This document shows positions 37,755 through 46,734 of a stretch of 64,000 bases of DNA, in pieces. The translations under genes and the position numbers were made by a program. The DNA comes from Glaciecola sp. KUL10 (GTDB lineage Bacteria; Pseudomonadota; Gammaproteobacteria; Enterobacterales; Alteromonadaceae), in NCBI RefSeq assembly GCF_003203515.1, contig NZ_BGNG01000001.1, forward strand, positions 186,001-250,000. The letters run 5' to 3'. Position 1 is the stretch's first letter. Each line of letters starts with the position of its first letter. Under the pieces are notes generated by a model, which saw only the letters and a program-made list of their open reading frames with translations, was not told the DNA's origin and made no database searches.

Positions 37755-39970
37755 ATTGGCGCCCCTAGAAGAGACTGAATCATTCTCATCATCGGCTTTT
37801 TAACCATGTTGAATTCATCCATAATGTCACCCTCGCGACGACTCACAATAGATAAATTCATATTGATATTGCTCTGAGATGCAAGGTTTTGTTGCTTGGT
37901 ATGATCAATAATTGTTTCTCTTGGGTGGACCATAGCAAGCATGCCGCCTTTTCCGTCTAAGCCACCCGAACGTATGCCATCACCGGTATATCCGCCGCCG
38001 TCATATGAAGCAAGACCACTTACTTTTGCCGCATAACCAGTACCCGCTGCAATAACAAGACCCGCCGCAGCTACACCTAATGCTGGACCAACAACAGGAA
38101 TAGGTGCCAGTGACTTATAGGCTTTCATTGCGGTTTCATAAGTGTTAGCAAATATTGATTGTATTGAATTTCGTTTTTCTTCATCTAACAAGGTTTGACC
38201 GATAGATACCGCTGCACTTGCATACTTCGCGCGCTTACCTTCCATGCCATCAAAATAGTTACCCATTACACCAAGTAAGTTCTGATAACTCTCTGTCATT
38301 ACGCCTTGTCGGTTTTCTTCCTCTGCGAGTTCTTGTGCTTTTTTCTCTTTGTCTGCTTCAAGTAGCTTTTCTTGCTCATCCAGTCTTATTTGTGAGATTC
38401 GACCAAGGTGTGCGGTTTCCAAATCTTCAAGTGCTGCCTTATGTTCAGCTTCAATTTCTTGCGTTAATAAACCTTTATCTCTAAGCAGCTGAAGTTCTTT
38501 TTCCATTTGTTCAACTTTGCGCTGATACTTAAATTCTTCAAGCTCTTTTTCACGCCCGAGAACAGCAAGTGATTCTTGATGAATCTGATCATAAAGACTA
38601 CGTCTTCTTTCAATTTCTCTGGCATCAGATTCAAGCTGTTTTGTTTCAGTGTTCGCGGCTACTTCTGCTTTTTTTGCTGCTGATTTTTCAGCGTCTATGG
38701 CTTGTTCATCTTTGATTTTTTGTTGTGTAATTGCTTTGGTTTCTTCAAGCTCTTCTATACGTTTAGTTTGTTCCTGGTATAGAGCAATTTCATTTTCAAA
38801 TGCTTGTTTTTGTCTTTGCAAAATAACTTTGTCAGATTCGCCTCCCCGTTTTCTTCTGGAAGATGCAGTTTCAAGTTTTTCATCAAGCTCAGCAATTCGT
38901 TGACGACGATCAGAAATTAATTGCTGAATAGCATCTAAGTCTTCGCTTTCAGCTTTTGCTATTAATATTTGCTCTTTGAGAGTAGCGATTTCAGCATTTA
39001 AGGATTCGTCTGATTGGCCTCTTCTGCCGCGCTTCGTCATTTTTGATTGACCGCGTGAAGCCTCAAGCTTAGCAAGCTGTTGCTCTAACTCACTTACGGT
39101 TGGTGCTATTTCGCCACGCAAACTCTTTAAGCCATTGCCAATATCATTAATCCAAGACGTTACAATTGAACCTGATGAGCTGGTTTCAGACCAACTAAGC
39201 AGTAACTCATCCCAACGTTGGCTTAACGTATCAACAGCGCCTGATAGTCCTCCCGCTTCTGCAGAGCCAGCACCACCAACTTGGCTTTCTAATTTTGATA
39301 AAATTTCTGCTTGGGCGCCTGCTATATCTCCGGCTTCTTGCATTGAACGAATCATGTCTTTTTCAGATTCGGTAAAACTTACCCCTGAACGTCTCAATGC
39401 ATTTAGTCCATTAATGGGATCTTCTAACGCCTTACCTAATTGCAACGCTTTATCTTTTGCACTGCCGCCGAACGTAGCAGCCATGTCTTGTGAAAGTCTT
39501 ATTGCTTGCTTAAATGATTCACCACTTACAGCTTTAAAGGTCAGTAGTACATTTTGAGCTTCAACAATACCGCCAACACTCGCCAAAGTATTTAACGCAA
39601 CCTCGTCTGCTTGTTGAGCCAGTTGTTGGGCACTAAAACCAGCAGCAGCTCCGGTCGCTTTAACAAGTGCTTCAGTTCTTAATTGTTGTTTTTCGTATTG
39701 ATCAAATACCTTTATCGATTTTATGGTACCAGCCGTCAAACCCGCAATCGCTGCACCAAACCCCACAATAGCCAAATTGCCACCGCGAACAATTGACGTC
39801 ATTACTGATATTCGACTGGATACACCACCTAAAGGACCATCTATGGCAGCAGTACCCTGCGCGACTCCTTGCAATGAGTCAGAAAAAGCTTTGTTTGCTT
39901 TTACCGATTTACCAAATTCAACGCGATGCTTTTTTGTGTTCGCATTTATTTCGACGGTATGTTTGGTCAT
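37751..39970 (-). CDS. Tail tape measure protein (H)
   Basis: 739 residues. N-terminal half has ISVMTSIVRGGNLAIVGFGAAIAGL hydrophobic helices and QDMAATFGGSAKDKALQLGKALEDPINGLNAL, a tape-measure signature; the middle (about 290-560) is coiled coil rich in Glu/Lys/Gln; a glycine/alanine hydrophobic patch lies at about 640-665 (VVGPALGVAAAGLVI). Length suggests a tail of about 110 nm by the usual 1.5 Angstrom per residue rule. Confidence 0.9.
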   Translation of the reverse strand: MTKHTVEINANTKKHRVEFGKSVKANKAFSDSLQGVAQGTAAIDGPLGGVSSRISVMTSIVRGGNLAIVGFGAAIAGLTAGTIKSIKVFDQYEKQQLRTEALVKATGAAAGFSAQQLAQQADEVALNTLASVGGIVEAQNVLLTFKAVSGESFKQAIRLSQDMAATFGGSAKDKALQLGKALEDPINGLNALRRSGVSFTESEKDMIRSMQEAGDIAGAQAEILSKLESQVGGAGSAEAGGLSGAVDTLSQRWDELLLSWSETSSSGSIVTSWINDIGNGLKSLRGEIAPTVSELEQQLAKLEASRGQSKMTKRGRRGQSDESLNAEIATLKEQILIAKAESEDLDAIQQLISDRRQRIAELDEKLETASSRRKRGGESDKVILQRQKQAFENEIALYQEQTKRIEELEETKAITQQKIKDEQAIDAEKSAAKKAEVAANTETKQLESDAREIERRRSLYDQIHQESLAVLGREKELEEFKYQRKVEQMEKELQLLRDKGLLTQEIEAEHKAALEDLETAHLGRISQIRLDEQEKLLEADKEKKAQELAEEENRQGVMTESYQNLLGVMGNYFDGMEGKRAKYASAAVSIGQTLLDEEKRNSIQSIFANTYETAMKAYKSLAPIPVVGPALGVAAAGLVIAAGTGYAAKVSGLASYDGGGYTGDGIRSGGLDGKGGMLAMVHPRETIIDHTKQQNLASQSNINMNLSIVSRREGDIMDEFNMVKKPMMRMIQSLLGAPI

Positions 39971-40284
39971 TTTAAGCTACTCAATATTCGATAGGCTTCA
40001 GTAATCGACTGCTTTCTAGTTTCGACTTTTTCAACAGCGCTCAATAAAAAGTCATTGAACGAATAAGCAGGCTGCTCTTTGGAACGCAAGTAATTAGTTA
40101 ATTGACAACGCAATGCCGCTAAGTGAAGTTCTTCAAACTTTGAACCGAAGGGCTCTAACGCATAGAATCGCTGAAACTCCACAAAGTCACTTGCCAGCAA
40201 ATCTGACAGCATGTGATCAACATTGTGATTACCTAATTTGACGGCCAACCGAATTGCGAACCTTCGATTGGGTTGGCCTAAGAG
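39967..40284 (-). CDS. Tail assembly chaperone T part (made as G-T by -1 frameshift)
   Basis: The T-type sequence EFQRFYALEPFGSKFEELHLAAL matches the DUF4035/GpT family. Its own reading frame has stops just upstream of the slip site and only a TTG at 40248, so it is best read as the second half of a G-T fusion. The slip heptamer A_AAC_CCC is at 40284-40290. The fusion would be about 257 residues. Confidence 0.75.
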   Translation of the reverse strand, partial: LLGQPNRRFAIRLAVKLGNHNVDHMLSDLLASDFVEFQRFYALEPFGSKFEELHLAALRCQLTNYLRSKEQPAYSFNDFLLSAVEKVETRKQSITEAYRILSSLK

Positions 40285-40739
40285 GGGTTTGCTTTTAACG
40301 CTTCTTTATCAATTACAGGTTGAGTTGTCTCGTTGCTTTCAGTGTTAGCTGTTTGTTCAATATCAGGCGTTAACCATGGGATATCAGAAAGCTCAGCAAT
40401 GGCACGCAGCGCGATATCAATTTGAGAAAACGGCAACGAACCCAGCCACAATAAATCTTTTTGCTCATTATAATTAAGCGGTATTCGACCTGATTTAGTT
40501 CTTAACGACATTGCTAGTGCACAATATCTAAGCCCAATAATTTGACGGCCTTTCGTTTCATCATCGCTGTCACTAAGCCTAATGGTATTGAGCATATCCA
40601 ATAAAATTGTGTAATCATTGGCGCTAATTTCAACAAGTAGCCAAGCACCAAATTTTACGTCTGAGACTGGCCGTCTTGAAAAAAGGGGATCTTTCGTTAA
40701 AAAGAACCCTTTTATTAATTGCTTGATATAGCTAATCAT
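40278..40739 (-). CDS. Tail assembly chaperone G
   Basis: 153 residues, in the position of lambda G between the tail tube and T. Mostly helical, no membrane segment. It ends ALKANPS just past an A_AAC_CCC slip site that joins it to the T frame. Together G and GT assist tape-measure loading. Confidence 0.75.
   Translation of the reverse strand: MISYIKQLIKGFFLTKDPLFSRRPVSDVKFGAWLLVEISANDYTILLDMLNTIRLSDSDDETKGRQIIGLRYCALAMSLRTKSGRIPLNYNEQKDLLWLGSLPFSQIDIALRAIAELSDIPWLTPDIEQTANTESNETTQPVIDKEALKANPS
40284..40290 (-). other. Programmed -1 frameshift site A_AAC_CCC
   Basis: On the minus strand the heptamer AAACCCC falls in the X_XXY_YYZ register of the G frame, three codons before the G stop. Shifting back one base enters the T frame with no stop until 39967. 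The T frame is closed 9-18 bp upstream of it, as needed for a frameshift product. Confidence 0.7.
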
Positions 40740-41158
40740 TAGCTTATTGTTGCTTCAGTTGGTGCGCCGTCTACTTTTAGAGTAAAGCTTCGCTCTACCA
40801 AAGCACCTTGTTCAGTGGCTACACCTACCTTTGTAACCAAGCATCTAAACGATACAGACTTATTAATTGGGGCAGGAAACTGAAGTTGTAAATGCTCTTT
40901 TGTGCTATTATGTAAAGCATCTGCTAGTGCTTCAGCATCTGTCTGACCCGCTTTATATCTGATGACAATAGCGGTTTCACCGCCGTCTTTCATGCCATAT
41001 TCATATTCTTTAAAATCAGTAGATGCACCATGAGCTTGGTTTTCAATAGTTTCTGCTGTTATCTCGCCAATTTGAATGCTCCAGACATCTGCAATGGCAC
41101 TGCCAAAAGTACTGCCGCTATCAGAAGAGCGATGAAGTGTGATCTCTTTACCTAACAT
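40739..41158 (-). CDS. Major tail tube protein (V-like)
   Basis: 139 residues, all-beta: IADVWSIQIGEITAETIENQAHG and SFTLKVDGAPTEATIS. Position between U and G and size match a siphovirus tail tube subunit without the C-terminal Ig domain of lambda V. Stop overlaps the G start. Confidence 0.75.
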   Translation of the reverse strand: MLGKEITLHRSSDSGSTFGSAIADVWSIQIGEITAETIENQAHGASTDFKEYEYGMKDGGETAIVIRYKAGQTDAEALADALHNSTKEHLQLQFPAPINKSVSFRCLVTKVGVATEQGALVERSFTLKVDGAPTEATIS

Positions 41159-41161
41159 GTT

Positions 41162-41557
41162 TTAGTCCTCGTCGTCATATATGACATTAAAAAATAGTGT
41201 AAGTGATGCGTCCAGCGACTCTGGATCGCGATCATATTGGAATCCGTTTCGCTGAATAAGGTGAACAAGGCCATCTAGATTTACAACAGAGCGAATATCA
41301 CTTTCAATTAGTGAGCCCATGAGATCCAATTCAATATCTATCGCACCAGATGTTCTTGCATTGATTTCAATTAGCAATCGACCAGTCGTAACGCCTTGTT
41401 CTTGATAGTCTCGGTCAGTATCACCGTTTTCAAAAAATATTGACGCAACAGGTAATTCGGTTTCGTGTAATTGTCCTGGTCTAAAGTCAAAGCACGTTTT
41501 TACTCTATTTGCGATAAGGCGCTTAACTGCCAGTCTTATTTGTTGACGTGTTGCCAT
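41162..41557 (-). CDS. Tail terminator protein (U-like)
   Basis: 131 residues. LPVASIFFENGDTDRDYQEQGVT is the typical minor tail protein U segment. The family caps the tail tube and joins it to the head. Between Z and V, as in lambda. Confidence 0.78.
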   Translation of the reverse strand: MATRQQIRLAVKRLIANRVKTCFDFRPGQLHETELPVASIFFENGDTDRDYQEQGVTTGRLLIEINARTSGAIDIELDLMGSLIESDIRSVVNLDGLVHLIQRNGFQYDRDPESLDASLTLFFNVIYDDED

Positions 41558-42114
41558 TATCTAACCAGCCTATTAAATCGTTTTTCATATTCTTGTTTTA
41601 AGTCGCGTGATAACTCACTTCTAACAAATTTGTCACCTGCAGTATTAAGTGCTTTTTTTGTAACTCGACCAACAAAACGTTTATCTAATTCAGCTGCTTT
41701 TGTTGGGTATCGTTTTTTTCCTTTACGCTGAATCGCGACATCACGACCGCTATATGGAGAAGTAACAATAAAAGCTTGATCCCAGTGATAAGGCCCTTTG
41801 GAAAGGCCTGAATCTACTTTTTTGGCACCTAAAGCGACTGCATTTATTGAGCGAGAATAAGCATTTTGCCTAACACTTAAATCTTTTGGTCTTGCTCGTT
41901 TAGGTTTTGCAAACCTACCTTTTACTACTTTTTGCGGAACACCAAGTTCATTAGAGGTTTGTTTGAGTGCAGACTTACGTATCTTTGTAATCCCACGATT
42001 TAAGACTGACTGCAGTGCCCTATCCGCTTCACCACTTTTCATTTTATTAAGCGCAGCGCTATGCTTATCAAGCGAACGACTAACGTCTCGATGATTTAAT
42101 GATACCGCAGCCAT
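41557..42114 (-). CDS. Minor tail protein Z-like
   Basis: 185 residues, basic. Contains RGITKIRKSALKQTSNELGVPQKVV and repeated Lys/Arg patches of the prophage GPZ family, a tail completion factor. One base overlaps U. Confidence 0.8.
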   Translation of the reverse strand: MAAVSLNHRDVSRSLDKHSAALNKMKSGEADRALQSVLNRGITKIRKSALKQTSNELGVPQKVVKGRFAKPKRARPKDLSVRQNAYSRSINAVALGAKKVDSGLSKGPYHWDQAFIVTSPYSGRDVAIQRKGKKRYPTKAAELDKRFVGRVTKKALNTAGDKFVRSELSRDLKQEYEKRFNRLVR

Positions 42115-42116
42115 AT

Positions 42117-42395
42117 TTAGTCCCTAGCAACAACTATATGAGTAGTTTGTGATTGGTAATAATGTCGAACATATTTGTATTGCTGTCCTTGGATATTTAA
42201 TTCCTGACCACGCTCTAACTGAGGTGTAATGTTTTGACTAGCAATAAAAATATATTGAGTACTATCGATGTCTGCCCAACGATAAGCATTTGTATCTAAA
42301 TAACCGACAACCTCATTACCATCTATCGTTGCACTGTGTTTAAAATCAGTAAAAAACACATTTTCAAGATCAGTATTAAGGTCATCGGAAAACAC
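42117..42395 (-). CDS. Head-tail joining protein (FII-like)
   Basis: 92 residues with a GTG start at 42395 preceded by GGAGAG at correct distance. ENVFFTDFKHSATIDGNEVVGYLD is typical of the FII/phage-attach family that forms the head-tail connector ring. Confidence 0.72.
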   Translation of the reverse strand: MFSDDLNTDLENVFFTDFKHSATIDGNEVVGYLDTNAYRWADIDSTQYIFIASQNITPQLERGQELNIQGQQYKYVRHYYQSQTTHIVVARD

Positions 42396-42398
42396 AAG

Positions 42399-42653
42399 TT
42401 ACTCTCCGTCTGAATCTTCAGAACCAAAGATAGCGTCTAGTTCTGCGTCTTCATCATTCACTTCTTTGATTTCTTTGTTTGCTTTCGCATCTACAATCAC
42501 GCCTTTATTAGCCGTTTGAAGCTCTAGCGCTAATGATTCTCTGATGCTAATGACAACCGGCTTAGCTTTACCCTTTGCAGGAAAGATTGATTCACCGTTT
42601 ATACGAATACCACGTAACACCTTAAAAGATGTTTTTTTGACTTGCTTAGCCAT
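42399..42653 (-). CDS. FI-position small phage protein
   Basis: 84 residues from the ATG at 42653, which has AAAGG 9 bp upstream; the in-frame codon at 42686 is a weaker choice. Basic start (MAKQVKKTSFKVLRG), acidic end. It sits between capsid and FII like lambda FI, which helps packaging. Family not certain. Confidence 0.55.
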   Translation of the reverse strand: MAKQVKKTSFKVLRGIRINGESIFPAKGKAKPVVISIRESLALELQTANKGVIVDAKANKEIKEVNDEDAELDAIFGSEDSDGE

Positions 42654-42743
42654 AACTATGTACCTTTTTAAAAATTTTAAATACACAAGGCAGTTGTACC
42701 GCCTTATGTATAAATTACTTGTTGGAAAAATTAAGCTGTTTAC

Positions 42744-44639
42744 CTAGCTTGTTGTGCCAAGACTAAAGGCTTGAGCATGACGAACTGCAACGTCGACGTC
42801 TTGGAATAAACGCATCACTAAACCACCCGACTTAACTTTAGTGCTTCTGTCGGCTACTACATCTAATGCGCCCCACATACCAAACATGACTTGTGAAAAG
42901 TCGCCAAATAGTATGTTGCCTGCATCCATCTGAGTGCTTGCAAATGCGTCATAACCATTAACGCGATTATCGTCACCCCATAAGAACTTTGCAGTTCCAG
43001 TGGCACGCTCAGTTGTTTTAAGTGTTCCTCGCATCGAAGGACGCATCAAATAAGCCATGTACTCAGCTGATGCATCGGCCTCTGCTACATCGGTTTCAAA
43101 CTCAACAATCTTCGCGTTTGTCACACCGCCAGTTAGGTCAACAGCACCAATACCCGATGTATTGATAATACCTGTAGGCTCATTACTCAAACCGCTACCT
43201 TTAATGCCTGCGCTATCCATTGCCAATGCCAAGTTAAGCATGATGTCATTTCGGACTAATGCTTCAATATCTGGAGTAGATTGGATCATCATACGACGGG
43301 TCATAGGTACCGCTGTTGCAACTGTATGTGGTGATAGTTGAACAGTAGAAAAACTAATATCTGAATCAGTTGCTTCACCGTCTTCGCCTACCCAGTAGAA
43401 GCTTGAAGTTCCAGATTGCTTTGGAATATCGACATTACCAACAAGGCCCGACATAAAACGCGCACCTAAACCACCTAACATTGCCATTGAGCGAAGTGCT
43501 TCAATAAACAATTCTGAGTGCAATTCAGTTGCGACAAGCTCAGCACCTTTACCGGATGTACCCGCAGCTTGTTGACGGAACATCATTTGACGTTGCATTT
43601 GTTGGCGAATACCAAACCCTAATGCTTCGGCGCTAATGTAACAACCATCGGGATCTTTTCCAGAACGCTCAGCCAATGCATTTGAAATTTCACGCTCAAG
43701 GCCTGCTTTTTTGAAGTTGCCTGTTGCAATTGCACGAAACAGATTAACAACACTGTAGCGCTGTAAATCTTGAGCAGGTACATCCATGTCAAACATGGTG
43801 CTTTCTGCATCTGGTGATTTACGCTTTTCTTGCATAGTTCTTAACAATGCGCTGTTAAACTCTTCATACGATTTATTATTTCTAATATGTTCGTTTGCAA
43901 GAGCATCAGCACCATATTGCGCACCAGTAGATGCAATGCGTTGTGCATCACTAGGAACGCTGGCAGAAGGAACTAAAGTTTCCTGAGTGCTTGCGCTACG
44001 AATCTGCGGTTTTTCGACATCCGACACAGAACGTTCAATTTCATCTGTCGGGGTTTCTTGAGTTTGGATTACTTCATCCATTGGTTTTTCCTCTTTTATT
44101 TTTACAGAGTTGCGGTTTTCATCTGATCGTCCCACCCCGACAGTGGGGTCGGCTGGTACAGAAACGGAAGATATTTCAAGTGGCTGCCATTTCGTGATGC
44201 GGTAGTGCTCATCATCGCCACTGGTTTTTGTGAGCGTAGCTTCTAAGATGCGATAACCTACGCTGATGTTTGTGCGGATACTGTCTTGCATATCAATGAG
44301 CAATTGCTCACCCATTGGGTTACGAGACAATTTAATTTCTGCATGACCTCGACCACCTTCAACCCACGCTTTGGTGATAACACCGCGTTGGTCTTTCCAA
44401 TCGTGATCACAAAGGAAGGGGCCGTTTTGTTCTATCCTGGATAAATCGACTTCATCACGATTATGACCAAGTGTTTCAAACCATCCATAACGCTCAACTT
44501 CATATTCACTTGAAAATGAAATAACAGCAGTTCGATTTTCCACGTCAACTGAATCTGGTTTTACTTCTGCAAAACGATAGGCAATAGGTATCTGACCGCC
44601 GACAAGCATGTCGCGGGTGATTTGACTTTGTTCAAACAT
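42744..44639 (-). CDS. Fused HK97-type prohead protease and major capsid protein
   Basis: 631 residues. Residues 1-170 are an S78-like prohead protease: H79 in CDHDWKDQRG and S126 in NISVGYRI, followed by LEISSVSVPADP. Residues about 180-330 are a charged linker and delta-like scaffold. From about 345 to 631 the HK97 capsid fold is seen: GTSGKGAELVATELHSELF, KQSGTSSFYW, NEPTGIIN, and a final VRHAQAFS. Usually separate genes; here one chain, so the protease is cut free as it matures the shell. Confidence 0.9.
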   Translation of the reverse strand: MFEQSQITRDMLVGGQIPIAYRFAEVKPDSVDVENRTAVISFSSEYEVERYGWFETLGHNRDEVDLSRIEQNGPFLCDHDWKDQRGVITKAWVEGGRGHAEIKLSRNPMGEQLLIDMQDSIRTNISVGYRILEATLTKTSGDDEHYRITKWQPLEISSVSVPADPTVGVGRSDENRNSVKIKEEKPMDEVIQTQETPTDEIERSVSDVEKPQIRSASTQETLVPSASVPSDAQRIASTGAQYGADALANEHIRNNKSYEEFNSALLRTMQEKRKSPDAESTMFDMDVPAQDLQRYSVVNLFRAIATGNFKKAGLEREISNALAERSGKDPDGCYISAEALGFGIRQQMQRQMMFRQQAAGTSGKGAELVATELHSELFIEALRSMAMLGGLGARFMSGLVGNVDIPKQSGTSSFYWVGEDGEATDSDISFSTVQLSPHTVATAVPMTRRMMIQSTPDIEALVRNDIMLNLALAMDSAGIKGSGLSNEPTGIINTSGIGAVDLTGGVTNAKIVEFETDVAEADASAEYMAYLMRPSMRGTLKTTERATGTAKFLWGDDNRVNGYDAFASTQMDAGNILFGDFSQVMFGMWGALDVVADRSTKVKSGGLVMRLFQDVDVAVRHAQAFSLGTTS

Positions 44640-44640
44640 A

Positions 44641-46212
44641 TTATTCCTTACTTTCAGCGTCTGACGGCGGAGGGTTTGTTAAATTGATTGCTTCGCCTTT
44701 GACCATGCCAATGGCTTGTGCTTTTTGAATATTCTCTTGCATCAGATCTAAAAACTCAGTCCATCCTTCAGCAAGTTCGTGCGGGTCTATACCCTTATCT
44801 TTAAGGACCTCGATAGGGTTTGCCGTGAAGTTTTTGTATGACTCAGATATTGCTTGTTCATCTTTAAGAGGATCGACCCACTGCCAGCGACGTCCAGAAA
44901 ACTGGAAGCTTAACGCACGTTCTAAATCATAGGCTTTTAACCCTTTTATCTGATTGCGAGGAAGCGCATTCTTTAACCAGCGTTCATAGATTTCATTTTT
45001 TATTTGGCTGATATACCAGCCTTGCATGCGCTTCCACTGCTCACGGTCTTCGATAACAGCTTGACGTAGAGTCGACCAACTTACACCTTCATAATCATTG
45101 GCACCTACATTATAGTTTGTGTCCAATGCACTATGAGCGCCTCTTAATACAGCCTTTTGATAATCTGCCATCGAGTCATCTGGCATGTTGAAATTGCTTT
45201 CTCTAGCCTTGTAGCCTTCAGGCACAATATTACTTTTACCCGGTTCAAGCTCGTGAACAAATTCGCCGTCTTCCCAGTCATCATCATTTTCAGGCGGTTC
45301 TTGATCAGGGTCACGCTCATAAATCATCATGTTGCTAGCACCTATTCTGGCACTAACTAACGTTGCTTCTCTAAAACCTCTTAAATCATGCATATCCAAT
45401 AACGCAGCATGCGCCCACGGTATACCCCGTGTTTGACCTGGGCGCCATGACGGAAATGGAAGAATAATCTCATTGGCAGGAATACGATTGTATCGTCTAC
45501 CATTTTGAGTATGAGAATAATCACCAGGATGAGATGTTAAAACGTGATAAGCGATATGGCGTCCATAGCCATCTAGCTCGACGCCCATTTTAATCTGATT
45601 ACCATTTGGTAAAGCTTTATACAAATTGACATCAAGCAAATCAGCTTCAATCAATTGAAACGCATAGCCGTGCGCGTTATCAGCGTTATCGATATGTCTG
45701 ATAAGCATGTCACCGTCTTGGCTGACTGTTTTAGCAATAAGCTGATCAGCTTCTACCATATTCATACGACCAGATATTTCGCAGATACCTTTTTTACAAA
45801 AGCGTTTCCATGCTTCCTCTGTCGCTTTATTTACATCTTTATCTAGGCGGCCAAGTGAGTCTCTGATTTGAGATTGAAGCTTAAAGCCTTTATCACCTAC
45901 AATGTGGGTTTGCACCATGCCAAAATACTTTTTGATGTAACCAATATCTTCACCAGCTGAACGGCTGGCTGCACGCAGTTTTTCAACATCTCGTCTTAAA
46001 GTTTCGTCAACGCTTAAACCAAAGCCCATGGGAGTCTTAAATAAACGATCAGATTTTGCCGCTGCATATCGTTTGTGCGCTTGATTTTGTTTGGACCTTA
46101 GCTTTTTGTTGGTTTTTTTCTCATCATCATTTGCATGCAAGTTAGGTTGGGTATCACTAGTTCTTACTTGCTCGCTATCTTTTGCAGAAAATAGCCTTGA
46201 AAAAATGCTCAT
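44641..46212 (-). CDS. Portal protein (lambda B family)
   Basis: 523 residues. Contains GRRYNRIPANEIILPFPSWRPGQ, a hallmark of the lambda portal family, and LVSARIGASNMMIYERD. Twelve copies form the DNA channel in the head. Starts 6 bp after the preceding gene; capsid gene is 1 bp downstream. Confidence 0.92.
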   Translation of the reverse strand: MSIFSRLFSAKDSEQVRTSDTQPNLHANDDEKKTNKKLRSKQNQAHKRYAAAKSDRLFKTPMGFGLSVDETLRRDVEKLRAASRSAGEDIGYIKKYFGMVQTHIVGDKGFKLQSQIRDSLGRLDKDVNKATEEAWKRFCKKGICEISGRMNMVEADQLIAKTVSQDGDMLIRHIDNADNAHGYAFQLIEADLLDVNLYKALPNGNQIKMGVELDGYGRHIAYHVLTSHPGDYSHTQNGRRYNRIPANEIILPFPSWRPGQTRGIPWAHAALLDMHDLRGFREATLVSARIGASNMMIYERDPDQEPPENDDDWEDGEFVHELEPGKSNIVPEGYKARESNFNMPDDSMADYQKAVLRGAHSALDTNYNVGANDYEGVSWSTLRQAVIEDREQWKRMQGWYISQIKNEIYERWLKNALPRNQIKGLKAYDLERALSFQFSGRRWQWVDPLKDEQAISESYKNFTANPIEVLKDKGIDPHELAEGWTEFLDLMQENIQKAQAIGMVKGEAINLTNPPPSDAESKE

Positions 46213-46218
46213 ATAGTC

Positions 46219-46731
46219 CTACCGAAACCTAATTGATTTATGTTTTGGACGTTCGCCGCGATTCGTTTGTTCACGATAGACACGCCAAGCATATTTGTTT
46301 TCCAAGGTTTTAAGCGTATCCATAGGTATTCTGGATAAGCTACGACCTTCTATGCTGTAGTTTTCATGATCACTTAATACCCGCCCCTCTAAACGCTTGC
46401 GAATACTCGTTAGCATTTTTTCGTTGTGCGTTAAAACTTGTGCTGTACTAGCATTAAGTAAATCACTTGTAACCGTTGCTCGCCCTTGGTCTATTAGCGT
46501 TGTCTCACCGTTAATGACCTCTACCAATGACCAGATGTAAACCCCAGCCAATAGTTTTGAAGTAACAGAGGTCAATGCAGTTACGCTTATTTGATTGTTA
46601 GCGTAAGAACCTGACCATTCAAAGCGAGCTGAATCAGATACAAAAACATACTTATAAGACGCTTCGACACTTCCAGTATGATCAACCACTCTCGTAAAAG
46701 TGGTGCCTGCGTTAATTTTAAAAGTATTCAT
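46219..46731 (-). CDS. W-position head-tail joining protein
   Basis: 170 residues. N-terminal half is beta-rich (GTTFTRVVDHTG, YKYVFVSDSARFEWSG) like an Ig-type domain; the C-terminal helical part (MLTSIRKRLEGRVLSD, NYSIEGRSLSRIPMDTL) resembles gpW, which in lambda is only 68 residues. Between terminase and portal as W is. Homology is weak and inferred from position and tail motif. Confidence 0.5.
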   Translation of the reverse strand: MNTFKINAGTTFTRVVDHTGSVEASYKYVFVSDSARFEWSGSYANNQISVTALTSVTSKLLAGVYIWSLVEVINGETTLIDQGRATVTSDLLNASTAQVLTHNEKMLTSIRKRLEGRVLSDHENYSIEGRSLSRIPMDTLKTLENKYAWRVYREQTNRGERPKHKSIRFR

Positions 46732-46734
46732 TTG

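Noticed and set aside
42399-42686. Longer start of the FI-position protein at 42686
   Set aside because: The ATG at 42653 has the better ribosome site (AAAGG) and gives the typical basic start.
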